Shown here in pieces: positions 1 through 10,533 of a DNA stretch of 47,254 nt. The translations under genes were made by a program, and so were the position numbers. Under the pieces are notes generated by a model. The model saw only the letters and a program-made list of their open reading frames with translations, had not been told where the DNA came from and ran no database searches. Each line of letters begins with the position of its first letter. Positions within the stretch are counted from its first letter, which is position 1. This DNA comes from Paracoccaceae bacterium (GTDB lineage: Bacteria; Pseudomonadota; Alphaproteobacteria; Rhodobacterales; Rhodobacteraceae). The DNA lies in the NCBI GenBank assembly GCA_002402045.2, contig NVUX02000069.1, forward strand, positions 1-47,254, read 5' to 3'.

Positions 1-10
1 CAAAACGCAT
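1..10 (-). CDS. 5' end of an unidentified gene cut by the window edge
   Basis: On the minus strand a strong ribosome binding site (AAAGGAGA) sits about eight bases upstream of an ATG whose A is at position 10. Only three codons (Met-Arg-Phe) lie in the window, so the product cannot be named. It is separated from rplP by an intrinsic terminator, so it probably has its own promoter or is fed by read-through. It does not start like rpmC (L29), the usual next gene of the S10 cluster, but three residues are too few to be sure. Confidence 0.4.
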
Positions 11-137
11 GAAATAATCTCCTTTTGAAAGATTGAATCAGTGTTCCATCAATATATCAATACCTTAATTTGGGTTCACACCCTAGTATGCCAATCCTAC
101 CGATCACCGCTCATGCCCTTGGCTTGGCCTCCAAAAC

Positions 138-168
138 AAAAAGCCCCCAGCCTTTCGGCTGGGGGTTT
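138..168 (-). terminator. Rho-independent terminator after rplP
   Basis: A nine-base perfect stem (CCCCCAGCC / GGCTGGGGG, positions 144-152 and 157-165) closes a four-base GAAA tetraloop (as read on the minus strand). It is followed on the minus strand by CTTTTTGTTTT. It lies about 28 bases past the rplP stop codon, so it ends the transcript of this part of the S10 cluster. Confidence 0.9.
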
Positions 169-193
169 TCAAATTCTTACCTAAGGCAAAAGC

Positions 194-607
194 CTACCAG
201 TCTTCGCGCGTAACGGTGCGGGTTTTTACTGGCAGTTTCATTGCGGCAAGGCGCAGGGCCTCTTTGGCAACCGTTTCTGAAACACCGTCGATTTCAAACA
301 TCATCCGGCCGGGCTTCACTTTGCAAACCCAACGGTCAACAGAGCCTTTACCCTTACCCATCCGTACTTCGATAGGCTTGGCTGTTACGGGTACATCAGG
401 GAAGATGCGGATCCATACACGGCCTTGGCGTTTCATGTGGCGGGTCATGGCGCGACGCGCAGATTCGATCTGGCGTGCGGTTACCCGCTCCGGCTCAAGG
501 GCTTTAAGGCCATATGTGCCGAAGTTTAGGTCTGTTCCGCCTTTAGCAAGGCCGTGGATGCGGCCCTTAAACTGCTTGCGAAATCGTGTGCGCTTTGGTG
601 AAAGCAT
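194..607 (-). CDS. rplP: 50S ribosomal protein L16 (uL16)
   Basis: L16 binds 23S rRNA beside the peptidyl-transferase centre and helps organise the A-site tRNA. The 137 residues equal the usual bacterial length. The typical basic start ([16 protein letters not shown]), the [10 protein letters not shown] segment and the [12 protein letters not shown] loop are all visible. It lies 30 bases downstream of rpsC and is the last gene before a strong terminator. rpmC and rpsQ, which usually follow directly, are therefore not in the same immediate transcript here. Identification is secure. Confidence 0.98.
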   Translation of the reverse strand: MLSPKRTRFRKQFKGRIHGLAKGGTDLNFGTYGLKALEPERVTARQIESARRAMTRHMKRQGRVWIRIFPDVPVTAKPIEVRMGKGKGSVDRWVCKVKPGRMMFEIDGVSETVAKEALRLAAMKLPVKTRTVTREDW

Positions 608-637
608 AATAAAATCTCCTTAAGAGAGGCTACGTCA

Positions 638-1339
638 TTAGCGGCGCTGTTGACGTGGGCCTCCACCTTGCTGCATTTCGGCCAAACGACGGTCACGGGC
701 TTGTGGATCATGTTCCATGATCTCGCCTTTGAAGATCCAAACCTTGATACCAATGATACCATAAGCGGTCAGGCTCTCTGCGTGAGCGTAGTCTATGTCG
801 GCGCGAAGAGTGTGGCGAGGCACGCGGCCTTCGGCATACCATTCGGTCCGCGCGATTTCAGCACCACCAAGACGGCCAGCAATGTTGATACGAATGCCGA
901 GGGCACCCATACGCATGGAGTTCTGCACCGAGCGCTTCATGGCGCGGCGGAAAGAAACCCGACGCTCAAGCTGTTGCGCGATGTTTTCAGCCACAAGAGC
1001 AGCATCCATGTCAGGCTTGCGCACTTCAACGATGTTGAGGTGAAGCTCGCTATCCGTGAACGCGGCCAGCTTCTTGCGAAGCACTTCGATATCGGCGCCT
1101 TTTTTGCCAATGATCACACCCGGACGGGCAGCGTGGATTGTGACGCGGCACTTACGGTGCGGACGCTCAATGATCACGCGGCTAATGCCGGCTTGGACTG
1201 CGTTTTTCTTCACATAGCCACGGATCGCAAGGTCTTCGTGCAGCAATTTGCCGTACTCTTTACCTTCCGCATACCAGCGGCTTTCCCATGTGCGGTTGAT
1301 CTGCAGACGCAGGCCAATTGGGTTAATCTTATGTCCCAT
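638..1339 (-). CDS. rpsC: 30S ribosomal protein S3 (uS3)
   Basis: S3 lines the mRNA entry tunnel of the small subunit. The product is 233 residues, normal for alphaproteobacteria. The start [20 protein letters not shown] is the family signature. The KH domain with its GxxG loop (IGKKG) follows at about residues 70-80, and the C-terminal half carries the S3-specific [13 protein letters not shown] motif. The tail is basic and glutamine/arginine-rich. The ATG overlaps the rplV stop by one base (TAATG), a sign of translational coupling. Confidence 0.98.
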   Translation of the reverse strand: MGHKINPIGLRLQINRTWESRWYAEGKEYGKLLHEDLAIRGYVKKNAVQAGISRVIIERPHRKCRVTIHAARPGVIIGKKGADIEVLRKKLAAFTDSELHLNIVEVRKPDMDAALVAENIAQQLERRVSFRRAMKRSVQNSMRMGALGIRINIAGRLGGAEIARTEWYAEGRVPRHTLRADIDYAHAESLTAYGIIGIKVWIFKGEIMEHDPQARDRRLAEMQQGGGPRQQRR

Positions 1340-1728
1340 TACGCTTGCTCCTCAGATTGTTGCTTTTCACGCACGATGATCGTCAGCTCAGAAAACGGCT
1401 TCAAGATCTTGCCAAAGCGGCCACGCGCACGAGGGCGGCCCCGCTTAAGGGTGATGTTCTTGCCAACAAACGCTTCAACAACATAAAGTTCGTCTACGTC
1501 GAGGCCGTGGTTGTTTTCTGCATTGGCAATCGCCGATTGCAGGCATTTCTTCACGTCACCAGAGATACGTTTTTTAGAAAACGTCAGGTCAGTCAAAGCT
1601 TTTTCAACCGACTTGTTGCGGATCATTGCGGCAACCAAATTGAGCTTAATCCCGGAGGTCCGCATCATTTTGGTTTTGGCCATTACCGTGCCCTCGGGCA
1701 AACGGCGGGCGTTTTTCTTTTGTCCCAT
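1339..1728 (-). CDS. rplV: 50S ribosomal protein L22 (uL22)
   Basis: L22 contacts all 23S rRNA domains and its beta-hairpin narrows the exit tunnel, near the macrolide site. The 129 residues exceed the roughly 110 of E. coli because of an N-terminal extension ([16 protein letters not shown]) that I recall as usual in alphaproteobacteria, so the upstream ATG is preferred over the internal Met16. The hairpin motif [14 protein letters not shown] is present. The stop overlaps the rpsC start. The start lies only three bases from the rpsS stop. Confidence 0.97.
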   Translation of the reverse strand: MGQKKNARRLPEGTVMAKTKMMRTSGIKLNLVAAMIRNKSVEKALTDLTFSKKRISGDVKKCLQSAIANAENNHGLDVDELYVVEAFVGKNITLKRGRPRARGRFGKILKPFSELTIIVREKQQSEEQA

Positions 1729-1731
1729 GAT

Positions 1732-2010
1732 CTACTTCCGTTTCGCTTTTTTGTCCGCAGCGTGCCCGTAAAAGGTGCGCGTTGGAGAATATTCACCGAA
1801 CTTCTGGCCGATCATGTCTTCTGACACATTCACCGGGATGTGCTTGCGGCCGTTATAAACGCCGAAAGTTAGCCCCACGAATTGTGGAAGAATAGTCGAA
1901 CGACGCGACCAGATTTTGATTACTTCATTACGGCCTGATTCGCGGCTGGCTTCTGCTTTTTTAAGCACATAGCCATCAACAAACGGGCCTTTCCATATAG
2001 AACGAGCCAT
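1732..2010 (-). CDS. rpsS: 30S ribosomal protein S19 (uS19)
   Basis: S19 pairs with S13 in the head of the 30S subunit. The 92 residues are full length. Family signatures [18 protein letters not shown] at the start and [18 protein letters not shown] near the end are evident. It sits three bases after rplB and three bases before rplV, in the classical S10 order. Confidence 0.98.
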   Translation of the reverse strand: MARSIWKGPFVDGYVLKKAEASRESGRNEVIKIWSRRSTILPQFVGLTFGVYNGRKHIPVNVSEDMIGQKFGEYSPTRTFYGHAADKKAKRK

Positions 2011-2013
2011 ACT

Positions 2014-2853
2014 TTAGCGTCCCTTCTTCTTGGCGTGGCGGGAACGCAGGATATATTTATCCGTCGCTTTATTCGAACGGGTTTTAGCACCCTTGGTTGG
2101 CTTGCCCCATGGCGTCACTGGGTGACGACCACCGGATGTCCGACCTTCACCACCACCGTGGGGGTGATCGACCGGGTTCATAACCACACCACGCACAGAT
2201 GGGCGGATGCCCTTGTGGCGGTTACGGCCAGCTTTACCGAGGTTCTGGTTGCCGTGGTCAGGGTTTGAAACCGCACCAACAGTTGCCATGCACTCTTGGC
2301 GTACCAAGCGTAGCTCGCCTGATTTCAGGCGGATCTGCGCATAGCCACCATCACGGCCGACAAACTGAGCGTAAGTGCCGGCTGCACGAGCGATCTGCCC
2401 GCCTTTGCCTTGCTTCATCTCAATGTTGTGGATGATTGTGCCAATTGGCATACCTGAGAACGGCATAGCATTGCCCGGCTTCACATCGCATTTTGCCGAA
2501 GCAATAATGCTGTCACCAACGGCCAAGCGCTGTGGCGCGAGGATGTAGGCTTGTGTGCCATCTTCATACTTGATCAGCGCAATAAACGCTGTCCGGTTCG
2601 GGTCATACTCAATGCGCTCTACGGTCGCTTTGATATCAAGCTTATTGCGCTTGAAATCTACGATCCGGTAGAGGCGCTTGGCCCCGCCGCCTTTGCGGCG
2701 CATGGTTATCCGTCCGGTATTGTTCCGGCCGCCGTGTTTGCTCAAACCCTCAGTGAGGGATTTGACCGGGCGGCCTTTCCAAAGTTCCGAACGGTCGATC
2801 AGAACCAGCCCACGCTGGCCTGGCGTTGTCGGCTTATACGACTTCAATGCCAT
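2014..2853 (-). CDS. rplB: 50S ribosomal protein L2 (uL2)
   Basis: L2 is needed for subunit association and peptidyl-transferase activity. I chose the ATG at 2853 ([14 protein letters not shown]), which gives 279 residues, the usual length. An in-frame TTG 39 bases upstream would add a non-conserved stretch. The C-terminal signature [15 protein letters not shown], with the histidine essential for peptidyl transfer, is present. A GGAAG ribosome binding site precedes the start. Unusually, 284 bases including a terminator separate it from rplW, so it probably has its own promoter. Confidence 0.97.
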   Translation of the reverse strand: MALKSYKPTTPGQRGLVLIDRSELWKGRPVKSLTEGLSKHGGRNNTGRITMRRKGGGAKRLYRIVDFKRNKLDIKATVERIEYDPNRTAFIALIKYEDGTQAYILAPQRLAVGDSIIASAKCDVKPGNAMPFSGMPIGTIIHNIEMKQGKGGQIARAAGTYAQFVGRDGGYAQIRLKSGELRLVRQECMATVGAVSNPDHGNQNLGKAGRNRHKGIRPSVRGVVMNPVDHPHGGGEGRTSGGRHPVTPWGKPTKGAKTRSNKATDKYILRSRHAKKKGR

Positions 2854-2898
2854 CTTACTGTCTTCCGTTTGGTTAAGGGCAGAATTGCCCAAATATTT

Positions 2899-2936
2899 GG
2901 CTCTTTCGAGCCGGTCTTGCAGGGCCGCAATGGCCC
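2899..2936 (-). other. two small hairpins in the rplB leader
   Basis: Upstream of rplB the minus-strand RNA could fold into GGGCC-N5-GGCCC (2922-2936) and GGCTC-GAAA-GAGCC (2899-2912). They lie in the untranslated leader between the inferred promoter and rplB. Such stems could serve autogenous control by a ribosomal protein or mRNA stability. No known leader family is recognised, so the role is inference. Confidence 0.35.
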
Positions 2937-2989
2937 AGAATTCAATAGCTCACAGGCCAAGGAGCGAATCCGAGGCCATGAACCTGCGC

Positions 2990-3019
2990 GATATAGCAGG
3001 GTTCAGGGGGGAGTCGCAA
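2990..3019 (-). promoter_or_regulatory. candidate internal promoter for rplB-rplP
   Basis: On the minus strand TTGCGA (3014-3019) and TATATC (2990-2995) are separated by 18 bases, in the gap downstream of the rplW terminator and upstream of rplB. The elements are only moderate matches to a sigma-70-type promoter. Position is the main support: the genes after the terminator need a start site. Confidence 0.3.
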
Positions 3020-3085
3020 GGGCTGGTTTGATTTTCGAGCTTGTTGAGGGCACATACTGGCCGCAAAACTCAAAGCGCATAAATC

Positions 3086-3116
3086 AAAAAGGCCCCCGGA
3101 GCGTATCCGAGGGCCT
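3086..3116 (-). terminator. intrinsic terminator between rplW and rplB
   Basis: The stem GGCCCTCGGA / TCCGGGGGCC (3106-3115 and 3091-3100, ten pairs including one G-U) has a five-base loop. It is followed on the minus strand by TTTTTGATTT. It begins about 22 bases after the rplW stop. It would end or attenuate the rpsJ-rplC-rplD-rplW transcript inside what is normally one S10 operon. Confidence 0.85.
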
Positions 3117-3137
3117 CTTTATCTCTTAACCAGTCTT

Positions 3138-3434
3138 TTAAAGGCCGGTCGACACGTCGATGGTGTTACCCTCAGCAAGTGTCACATAGGCTTTTTTCAC
3201 ATCTCTGCGTTTGCCGATTTGACCCTTAAAGCGCTTCACTTTACCTTTGGTGATCAGGGTGTTAACCGCTTTCACCTTGACGTTAAAGAGGCTTTCTACG
3301 GCTTCTTTAATTTGTGGTTTGTTGGCGTCAATCGCCACTTCAAAAACAACCGCGCCATTTTCAGACGCCATGGTGGCTTTCTCGGTGATGATCGGGCGAC
3401 GAACCACGTCGTACTGTTCAGCTTTAGTGCTCAT
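3138..3434 (-). CDS. rplW: 50S ribosomal protein L23 (uL23)
   Basis: L23 lies at the tunnel exit and is the docking site of trigger factor and SRP. The 98 residues are full length, with the typical [14 protein letters not shown] start region and the [22 protein letters not shown] segment. Its ATG overlaps the rplD stop by four bases (ATGA). A terminator follows, making it the last gene of the first S10 sub-operon here. Confidence 0.97.
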   Translation of the reverse strand: MSTKAEQYDVVRRPIITEKATMASENGAVVFEVAIDANKPQIKEAVESLFNVKVKAVNTLITKGKVKRFKGQIGKRRDVKKAYVTLAEGNTIDVSTGL

Positions 3435-4051
3435 GACAGGCGAGCCTCCAGTGCTTCAACGGCTGATTTTGTCAGCACAAGCGTACCGGATTTAAGAATG
3501 TCATAAACATTCGCACCCATGCTTGGCAAAACATTAACACCGTCAAGGTTACGGGCTGCGAGCGCAAAGTTAGCGTTCACTTCAGCACCATCAATCAACA
3601 AAACCTTTGTCCAACCGAGCGCCTTAATGGTGTTCGCGAGGGCACTTGTTTTGCCGTTTTCTACTTCAGCGTTCTCAATAATCACAAGCTCACCAGCGCC
3701 GACTTTGGAGCTAAGAGCGTGCTTCATGCCGAGCGCGCGGAACTTTTTGGTCAGATCATGCGCATGCGAGCGCGTGGTCGGGCCTTTGTATACACCACCA
3801 CCGCGGAAGATCGGTGCCGAGCGCGCACCGTGGCGAGCGCCACCTGTGCCTTTTTGGCGATAGATCTTCTTTGTTGAATAAGTGCTGTCACTCCGTGTTT
3901 TTACAGAGTGGTTACCAGACTGGCGCTTGGCCAGCTGATAGCGCACAACACGGTGCAAAATGTCGGCGCGTGGCTCAAGACCAAAGATCGCATCGTTCAA
4001 GTCGATGGATCCGGCCTTGCCAGCGTCTAGTTTGATGACGTCAGTTTTCAT
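3431..4051 (-). CDS. rplD: 50S ribosomal protein L4 (uL4)
   Basis: L4 reaches into the exit tunnel with its extended loop. In enterobacteria it also represses the S10 operon, which is not shown here. The 206 residues match the family. The tunnel-loop motif [20 protein letters not shown] is intact. Four-base ATGA overlaps with both rplC upstream and rplW downstream indicate coupled translation. Confidence 0.97.
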   Translation of the reverse strand: MKTDVIKLDAGKAGSIDLNDAIFGLEPRADILHRVVRYQLAKRQSGNHSVKTRSDSTYSTKKIYRQKGTGGARHGARSAPIFRGGGVYKGPTTRSHAHDLTKKFRALGMKHALSSKVGAGELVIIENAEVENGKTSALANTIKALGWTKVLLIDGAEVNANFALAARNLDGVNVLPSMGANVYDILKSGTLVLTKSAVEALEARLS

Positions 4052-4773
4052 TCGTCTGCGCCCCCTTCTTGTGCTTCAGCAGCAGGTGCATTAACCGCAG
4101 CAGCGCGGATAGCGGCTGGCATTGGCAGACCTTCGGGCGCGGCTTTCTTAACCGAATCCTTGATCGTAACCCAACCACCTTTTGATCCAGGAACAGCGCC
4201 CTTGATCATCAGCAAGCCACGTTCGGAATCAGTTCTAATAACCTGCAAGTTTTGGGTCGTAACCCGAACAGCGCCCATGTGGCCCGCCATTTTCTTGCCT
4301 TTAAAAACCTTACCGGGGTCTTGGCATTGGCCGGTCGAGCCGTGCGAACGGTGTGAAACAGACACACCGTGCGTAGCCCGAAGACCTTTAAAGTTGTGAC
4401 GCTTCATAGCCCCTTGGAAACCTTTACCAATCGAAGTACCAGCAATATCAACATATTGCCCTTCGAGGTAATGGTCTGCCGTGATCTCGGCACCAACCTC
4501 AATGAGGTTATCAGCCGAAACACGGAATTCCGCGATCTTACGCTTAGGCTCAACTTTAGCAATGGCGAAGTGGCCACGCATAGCTTTGCTCACGCGCTTA
4601 ACCTTGGCCGTGCCAGCGCCAAGCTGTACGGCGGTATACCCGTCGCGATCAGCGGTACGCTGTGCAACAACCTGCACGTTTTCCATTTGAAGAACAGTCA
4701 CAGGAATCTGTGCACCGTCTTCCATAAACAACCGGGTCATACCCAGTTTTTTGGCGATTACTCCAGAACGCAT
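4048..4773 (-). CDS. rplC: 50S ribosomal protein L3 (uL3)
   Basis: L3 is an early 50S assembly protein that approaches the peptidyl-transferase centre. The 241 residues include a C-terminal extension rich in Ala, Pro, Glu and Asp (about residues 215-241), which looks longer than in E. coli. Start [16 protein letters not shown], the central [20 protein letters not shown] and GKKMAGHMG segments are diagnostic. It begins 12 bases after rpsJ. Confidence 0.97.
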   Translation of the reverse strand: MRSGVIAKKLGMTRLFMEDGAQIPVTVLQMENVQVVAQRTADRDGYTAVQLGAGTAKVKRVSKAMRGHFAIAKVEPKRKIAEFRVSADNLIEVGAEITADHYLEGQYVDIAGTSIGKGFQGAMKRHNFKGLRATHGVSVSHRSHGSTGQCQDPGKVFKGKKMAGHMGAVRVTTQNLQVIRTDSERGLLMIKGAVPGSKGGWVTIKDSVKKAAPEGLPMPAAIRAAAVNAPAAEAQEGGADE

Positions 4774-4785
4774 AGTCTAAGCCTC

Positions 4786-5094
4786 CTAAAGCTTGATCTC
4801 GACATCCACACCAGCCGCAAGGTCGAGCTTCATCAGCGCGTCCACAGTCTGGGGGGTCGGATCAACGATATCTAGCAGGCGTTTATGCGTGCGGATTTCA
4901 AATTGCTCACGGCTCTTCTTGTCCACGTGTGGACCACGAAGAACAGTGAATTTTTCGATCTTGTTCGGCAACGGGATAGGGCCGCGCACTTGCGCGCCTG
5001 TCCGTTTGGCAGTCGAAACGATTTCGGCTGTGCTGGCATCCAACACACGGAAATCGAATGCCTTTAGCCGGATGCGTATTGTTTGGCTCTGCAT
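4786..5094 (-). CDS. rpsJ: 30S ribosomal protein S10 / NusE (uS10)
   Basis: S10 belongs to the 30S head and also acts as NusE, joining NusB and NusG in antitermination. The 102 residues are full length. The segments [13 protein letters not shown] and [20 protein letters not shown] are characteristic. It is the first gene of the S10 cluster and lies 80 bases downstream of tuf. No clear terminator is seen in that gap, so str and S10 transcripts may run together. Confidence 0.97.
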   Translation of the reverse strand: MQSQTIRIRLKAFDFRVLDASTAEIVSTAKRTGAQVRGPIPLPNKIEKFTVLRGPHVDKKSREQFEIRTHKRLLDIVDPTPQTVDALMKLDLAAGVDVEIKL

Positions 5095-5174
5095 TGAAAA
5101 CGCCTCTCTTGGGCTGGCAGCTTCAAAAAGTAGTAGCCGGAGAGAATACCCCGACTACTGAGTAATATTTTCGC

Positions 5175-6350
5175 TTAAGCGAGTATCTTGGACACAACGC
5201 CCGAACCAACAGTCCGGCCACCTTCACGGATAGCAAAGCGCAAGCCTTCTTCCATGGCGATCGGTGCGATCAGCTCAACAACAAACTTGAGGTTGTCGCC
5301 AGGCATAACCATTTCGGTGCCTTCGGGCAGCTCAACAGTGCCGGTTACGTCCGTTGTACGGAAGTAAAACTGTGGACGATAGTTTTTGAAGAACGGCGTG
5401 TGACGGCCACCCTCTTCTTTCGTCAAGATGTATACTTCGCACTCAAACTTGGTGTGCGGCTTAACCGAACCAGGCTTAACCAAAACTTGGCCGCGCTCAA
5501 CGCCATCACGGTCAATGCCGCGAAGAAGTACGCCAACATTGTCACCAGCTTCACCGCGATCAAGCAGCTTGCGGAACATTTCAACACCAGTACAAGTAGT
5601 TGTTTTGGTGTCGTGGATACCAACGATTTCAATGCTGTCACCAACATTAACAACGCCACGCTCGATACGACCGGTTACAACAGTACCGCGACCAGAGATC
5701 GAGAACACGTCCTCGATAGGCAGCAAGAACGGCTTGTCGATATCGCGCTCAGGATCTGGAATATACGAGTCAACCGCAGCCATCAGCTCAGCAATACGCT
5801 CGGAGCCAATTTCTGGATCGCGCTCTTCAAGCGCGGCTAGAGCCGAACCCATGATCACTGGAATGTCGTCGCCCGGATAACCGTATTCGGTTAGCAGCTC
5901 ACGAATTTCCATTTCAACCAACTCAAGCAGCTCATCATCGTCTACTTGGTCAACTTTGTTCATGAAAACAACCATGTATGGGATGCCAACCTGGCGGCCC
6001 AAAAGGATGTGCTCACGAGTCTGAGGCATAGGGCCGTCAGCAGCGTTAACAACAAGAATAGCGCCGTCCATTTGTGCCGCACCAGTGATCATGTTTTTCA
6101 CATAGTCAGCGTGGCCCGGGCAGTCAACGTGAGCGTAGTGACGGTTCTCTGTCTCATACTCAACGTGGGCTGTCGAAATGGTGATGCCGCGTGCTTTTTC
6201 TTCAGGGGCAGAGTCGATGCTGTCATAGTCCTGAAACTCACCAAATTGCCTGGTGATCGCTGCGGTCAGCGTTGTTTTACCGTGGTCAACGTGGCCGATT
6301 GTGCCAACGTTAACGTGGGTCTTATTACGTTCAAACTTTTCCTTACCCAT
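5175..6350 (-). CDS. tuf: translation elongation factor Tu
   Basis: EF-Tu brings aminoacyl-tRNA to the ribosome as a GTP complex. The 391 residues are the normal length. The G1 motif GHVDHGKTT is near residues 19-27, [12 protein letters not shown] (G3) and NKVD (G4) follow, and the C-terminal domain ends with [13 protein letters not shown] strong ribosome binding site (ACAGGAGG) lies eight bases before the ATG. It is 42 bases downstream of fusA. The second tuf copy that many alphaproteobacteria carry near secE is not seen in this window. Confidence 0.98.
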   Translation of the reverse strand: MGKEKFERNKTHVNVGTIGHVDHGKTTLTAAITRQFGEFQDYDSIDSAPEEKARGITISTAHVEYETENRHYAHVDCPGHADYVKNMITGAAQMDGAILVVNAADGPMPQTREHILLGRQVGIPYMVVFMNKVDQVDDDELLELVEMEIRELLTEYGYPGDDIPVIMGSALAALEERDPEIGSERIAELMAAVDSYIPDPERDIDKPFLLPIEDVFSISGRGTVVTGRIERGVVNVGDSIEIVGIHDTKTTTCTGVEMFRKLLDRGEAGDNVGVLLRGIDRDGVERGQVLVKPGSVKPHTKFECEVYILTKEEGGRHTPFFKNYRPQFYFRTTDVTGTVELPEGTEMVMPGDNLKFVVELIAPIAMEEGLRFAIREGGRTVGSGVVSKILA

Positions 6351-6392
6351 AATAGGCCTCCTGTGTATCTGAGGAGTAGCTCATGCTACCCG

Positions 6393-8510
6393 TTAATTGA
6401 ATTTTGCTTGAATCTCTTTTGAGATCGCAGCCGGAACAGTATCGTAGTGACCGAACTGCATCGAGAAGTTTGCGCGGCCCGAAGACATGGAACGCAGCGT
6501 GTTAATATAGCCAAACATGTTGGACAGTGGAACATTTGCATCAATTGCGATGGCGTTGCCCCGTGCTTCCTGCCCACGAACCATACCACGGCGCGAAGTC
6601 AGATCACCGATGATGCCACCGGTGTATTCCTCAGGTGTAACTACTTCCACCTTCATGATTGGCTCAAGCAGCTTCGCGCCAGCCTTCTTAAGGCCCTCAC
6701 GCATGCCGGCCCGTGCCGCAATTTCAAACGCCAGAACGCTAGAGTCCACATCGTGGTAAGCGCCGTCGGTCAAAACAACCTTAAAGTCAATCACGGGGAA
6801 GCCAGCCAAAGGCCCACTATCCATAACCGATTTAATGCCTTTTTCAACGCCCGGGATGTATTCCTTAGGCACGTTGCCGCCAACGACTTTGCTTTCAAAC
6901 GAAAAGCCTTCGCCTGGCTCGGTGGGCATGATTGTCATCTTGATGCGCGCAAATTGGCCAGAACCACCGGATTGCTTCTTGTGGGTGTAGTCAATTTCAG
7001 CTTCATGGCCGATGGTCTCACGGTAGGCCACTTGTGGCTCACCAATGTTCGCTTCAACACCAAACTCACGGCGCAGACGGTCAACAAGAATGTCGAGGTG
7101 AAGCTCGCCCATGCCCTTCATGATGATCTGGCCAGATTCAATGTCTGTTTCCACGCGGAAAGATGGATCTTCGGCTGCCAAACGAGCAAGGCCAGTAGAC
7201 ATTTTCTCTTGGTCAACCTTGGTTTTTGGCTCCACAGCAATCTCGATCACAGGATCGGGGAACGTCATGGTTTCAAGCACCACCGGATCAGCGGCAGAAC
7301 AAAGCGTATCACCAGTGGTGGTCTGCTTCAGGCCAGCCAGCGCGATAATGTCGCCAGCAAATGCTTCTGTAATGTCATCACGGTCATTAGAGTGCATCAT
7401 CATCATCCGGCCAACCCGCTCTTTGCGGCCTTTGGTAGAGTTGATAATCGCATCACCCTTGGTGAGCGTGCCCGAATAGATACGCGTAAAGGTCAGCGTG
7501 CCTACAAACGGGTCGTTCATGATTTTGAACGCGAGGCCCGAGAACGGCATATCATCATCCGCACGGCGGGGAATGTCACGCGTTTCAGTTTCATCGCCAG
7601 GCTCAAAGCCCATGTAATCTTTCACGTCGAGCGGGCTCGGCAAGAAGTCGATTACAGCGTTGAGCAACTGCTGAACACCTTTGTTTTTGAACGCAGAACC
7701 ACAAAGAATTGGCACAAAGATCATTTCCATGGTGCCCTTGCGGATCAGGCGGATCAAAGTCTCTTCGTCAGGCTCTTGGCCTTCCAAATAAGCTTCCATC
7801 ACGTCATCGTCCAGCTCAACAGCCATTTCGATCATTTCGCCGCGCATCTCAACGGCTTTGTCTTTCAGGCTGTCGCGAATTTCGCGCAGCTCCCAGGTCG
7901 CCCCAAGATCATCGCCAGAATACACCCATTCTTTCATGGTGATCAGGTCGATTGCACCCTCTAGCTCAGTCTCAGCACCAATCGGCAGCTGAACCGGCAT
8001 AGGATTGCCACCAACACGGGTCCGGATCATATCAACGCAGTTAAAAAAGTCTGCGCCGACCTTGTCCATCTTGTTCACAAAAACAATGCGAGGCACGCTG
8101 TACCGATCAGCTTGACGCCAAACAGTTTCAGTTTGCGGCTCAACGCCCGCGTTTGCATCCAAAAGTGCAACCGCGCCATCGAGCACAGCCAAGGACCGTT
8201 CAACTTCAATCGTGAAGTCAACGTGGCCAGGGGTGTCGATGATGTTCATCCGGTGCTTTTTAGAAAGCGGCGTTTCACCGTCTACGGTGCGCTCCCAAAA
8301 AGTGGTGGTCGCAGCGGAGGTAATAGTAATACCGCGCTCTTGCTCCTGCTCCATCCAGTCCATTGTTGCGGCGCCATCATGCACCTCACCAATGTTGTGG
8401 GATTTGCCGGTATAGTACAAGATACGCTCGGTGCAGGTAGTTTTACCTGCATCAATGTGCGCCATGATACCAAAGTTACGGTAACGATCTAGGGGATACT
8501 CGCGAGCCAT
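6393..8510 (-). CDS. fusA: translation elongation factor G
   Basis: EF-G drives translocation and, with RRF, ribosome recycling. The 705 residues cover all five domains. G1 AHIDAGKTT is at about residues 17-25, [12 protein letters not shown] (G3) and [10 protein letters not shown] (G4) follow, and the domain IV to V region contains [15 protein letters not shown] and the [16 protein letters not shown] motif ([14 protein letters not shown]). It lies between rpsG (11 bases) and tuf (42 bases), the classical str operon. Confidence 0.98.
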   Translation of the reverse strand: MAREYPLDRYRNFGIMAHIDAGKTTCTERILYYTGKSHNIGEVHDGAATMDWMEQEQERGITITSAATTTFWERTVDGETPLSKKHRMNIIDTPGHVDFTIEVERSLAVLDGAVALLDANAGVEPQTETVWRQADRYSVPRIVFVNKMDKVGADFFNCVDMIRTRVGGNPMPVQLPIGAETELEGAIDLITMKEWVYSGDDLGATWELREIRDSLKDKAVEMRGEMIEMAVELDDDVMEAYLEGQEPDEETLIRLIRKGTMEMIFVPILCGSAFKNKGVQQLLNAVIDFLPSPLDVKDYMGFEPGDETETRDIPRRADDDMPFSGLAFKIMNDPFVGTLTFTRIYSGTLTKGDAIINSTKGRKERVGRMMMMHSNDRDDITEAFAGDIIALAGLKQTTTGDTLCSAADPVVLETMTFPDPVIEIAVEPKTKVDQEKMSTGLARLAAEDPSFRVETDIESGQIIMKGMGELHLDILVDRLRREFGVEANIGEPQVAYRETIGHEAEIDYTHKKQSGGSGQFARIKMTIMPTEPGEGFSFESKVVGGNVPKEYIPGVEKGIKSVMDSGPLAGFPVIDFKVVLTDGAYHDVDSSVLAFEIAARAGMREGLKKAGAKLLEPIMKVEVVTPEEYTGGIIGDLTSRRGMVRGQEARGNAIAIDANVPLSNMFGYINTLRSMSSGRANFSMQFGHYDTVPAAISKEIQAKFN

Positions 8511-8521
8511 TTTGCTATGTC

Positions 8522-8995
<474 letters not shown>

Positions 8996-9003
8996 TTAGT
9001 CTC

Positions 9004-9375
9004 CTATTTAGGACGCTTGGCGCCATATTTCGAACGACGCTGGCGGCGATCTTTAACGCCTTGCGTATCCAAAACACCGCGAAGGATGTGGTAACGAACG
9101 CCGGGAAGGTCTTTTACGCGACCGCCGCGGATCAACACAACCGAGTGCTCTTGCAGGTTGTGGCTCTCGCCGCCGATGTAGGAAATTACTTCAAAACCGT
9201 TGGTAAGGCGCACTTTGGCAACCTTACGCATAGCCGAGTTCGGCTTTTTCGGTGTTGTTGTGTAAACACGTGTGCACACGCCGCGCTTTTGCGGGCATGC
9301 CTGAAGATGCATCGACTTCTGACGCTTTACTTTTGGCTTCCGCGGTTTGCGGATAAGCTGTTGGATCGTTGGCAT
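9004..9375 (-). CDS. rpsL: 30S ribosomal protein S12 (uS12)
   Basis: S12 monitors decoding at the A site. The 123 residues are full length. The [16 protein letters not shown] and [13 protein letters not shown] loops are intact, including the lysines (about 43-44 and 88) whose substitution gives streptomycin resistance, so the allele looks streptomycin-sensitive. It is the first gene of the str operon, with a roughly 190-base leader from the inferred promoter at 9574-9602. Confidence 0.98.
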   Translation of the reverse strand: MPTIQQLIRKPRKPKVKRQKSMHLQACPQKRGVCTRVYTTTPKKPNSAMRKVAKVRLTNGFEVISYIGGESHNLQEHSVVLIRGGRVKDLPGVRYHILRGVLDTQGVKDRRQRRSKYGAKRPK

Positions 9376-9573
9376 ACAGTTAAACCCCGTTCAACCCGTT
9401 TCAATACTTACAGCACCTTGTGCCGAATGCACAAAATGCCAAATACCGCCCGCGGACAATGGTTGCCGTCCGGCGCGGTGAAATTCCAGAGGAGCGAAGT
9501 TTGACCTTGGCTCATGATTGCCTAATTTTGGCTTGTATCGGAATCAGTACAAATACCTCTCCCGAGCGGGCGG

Positions 9574-9602
9574 AAAGTAGGAATGTTAGGGGGATATGTC
9601 AA
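9574..9602 (-). promoter_or_regulatory. promoter of the str operon
   Basis: On the minus strand a consensus -35 TTGACA (9597-9602) and a -10 TACTTT (9574-9579) are separated by exactly 17 bases, upstream of rpsL. Transcription would start near 9567 and leave a leader of about 190 bases. The rest of the 9376-9654 gap shows no convincing open frame. Confidence 0.7.
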
Positions 9603-9654
9603 CAACCAATTTTGAAAAGAAAATTTGCTTCAAAACGGCGAGGAGCATGGGACA

Positions 9655-10440
9655 CTATAGCGCCAAGACCTCATCCATATCCAGTGCAAATCGGCGCTGC
9701 AAAACGTCTCGAATTTCGGCCGTGCTCATTTCGGGCCGCCGCCCAGCTGGCAGCACCACCGGAGAATCATTACTGCCATGAAAGGCGCGCAAATTCATTA
9801 GGGGGTGCGGGTCCATCAGCACCGGCATATACTGGTGTAACTTCTGGTGCTCAAAGCGCAGGGCCGTTATTTCCCGCCCTGCTGGCGCCATTACGCATAG
9901 TCCCAGCCCCAAAGGCCGCGCATCAACCGAGGGCACAATTTCGCCTTTAATCAACGTGAGCCCCTGCAAAAACGACAGCCCCGCAGGGTCCAGCCCGCCA
10001 GACATGCCAAAAATTTGCGGCAAGCGAGCGCGCACTTCGGCAATAAAATCCACCGCCACCGCGTCATCATCATCCAGCCGGAAGCTCAGATGCAAAGGCG
10101 CATGGCCGTTAAAAAGGCGAGTAAAAGCGCGCTGCATGGCTTCGGCATAAGGCATATATGGCAGGGCAATCAGGCTGACTTGTGGCAGGCCTGCCAGCAG
10201 GCCCTCAAGCCGCGTGCGATATTGGGCGGGCATGTCCTCGCCAATCAGCACGCCCACCGTAAAGCCCTTGTCGGTTTGGGCTTTCAGGCTGTGCAGGCAC
10301 AAGGCCTCGAAAAACCGAAACCGCTCTTCCATGCGGGCAGGGGCGTAAAGATAGGCGGCTTGCGCTGCGCGAGAGGCGTGTTTTCGCTGAAACCCGCCCT
10401 CACACGGATACGAAAACCGGACCAAGCCCGCGATCTGCAC
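9655..10440 (-). CDS. putative rhamnosyl transferase (glycosyltransferase)
   Basis: The protein resembles the bacterial 'putative rhamnosyl transferase' family (Pfam Rhamno_transf), common in Rhodobacteraceae. The segments RFSYPCEGGFQRKH near the start, a run of acidic residues in FRLDDDDAVAVDF (a DxD-like metal/nucleotide-sugar site) and the end segment FHGSNDSPVVLP support this. Substrate is unknown. I favour the GTG at 10440 because homologues as I recall them begin just before RFSYP. A GTG at 10515 would add 25 poorly supported residues and has no ribosome binding site. It follows the cysteine-rich gene and precedes the str operon, and looks like an insertion between rpoC and rpsL. Confidence 0.7.
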   Translation of the reverse strand: MQIAGLVRFSYPCEGGFQRKHASRAAQAAYLYAPARMEERFRFFEALCLHSLKAQTDKGFTVGVLIGEDMPAQYRTRLEGLLAGLPQVSLIALPYMPYAEAMQRAFTRLFNGHAPLHLSFRLDDDDAVAVDFIAEVRARLPQIFGMSGGLDPAGLSFLQGLTLIKGEIVPSVDARPLGLGLCVMAPAGREITALRFEHQKLHQYMPVLMDPHPLMNLRAFHGSNDSPVVLPAGRRPEMSTAEIRDVLQRRFALDMDEVLAL

Positions 10441-10533
10441 CAGCTCGCTTAGCGATTCTCCTGCAATGATTGGCTCGTGATACACAGCCGCCCCCAAACT
10501 TCCGAACCAGCCCACCCGATTCTTATGCGGCCA

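Noticed and set aside
2854-2892. N-terminal extension of rplB from a TTG start
   Set aside because: The added 13 residues are not conserved in L2, while the ATG at 2853 has a good ribosome binding site and gives the family start MALKSYKP.
6447-7964. Long open frame on the plus strand opposite fusA
   Set aside because: It is the mirror of a strongly conserved gene. The translation is rich in His, Arg and Asn with no domain, and it has no fitting ribosome binding site. Such antisense frames are a by-product of codon use.
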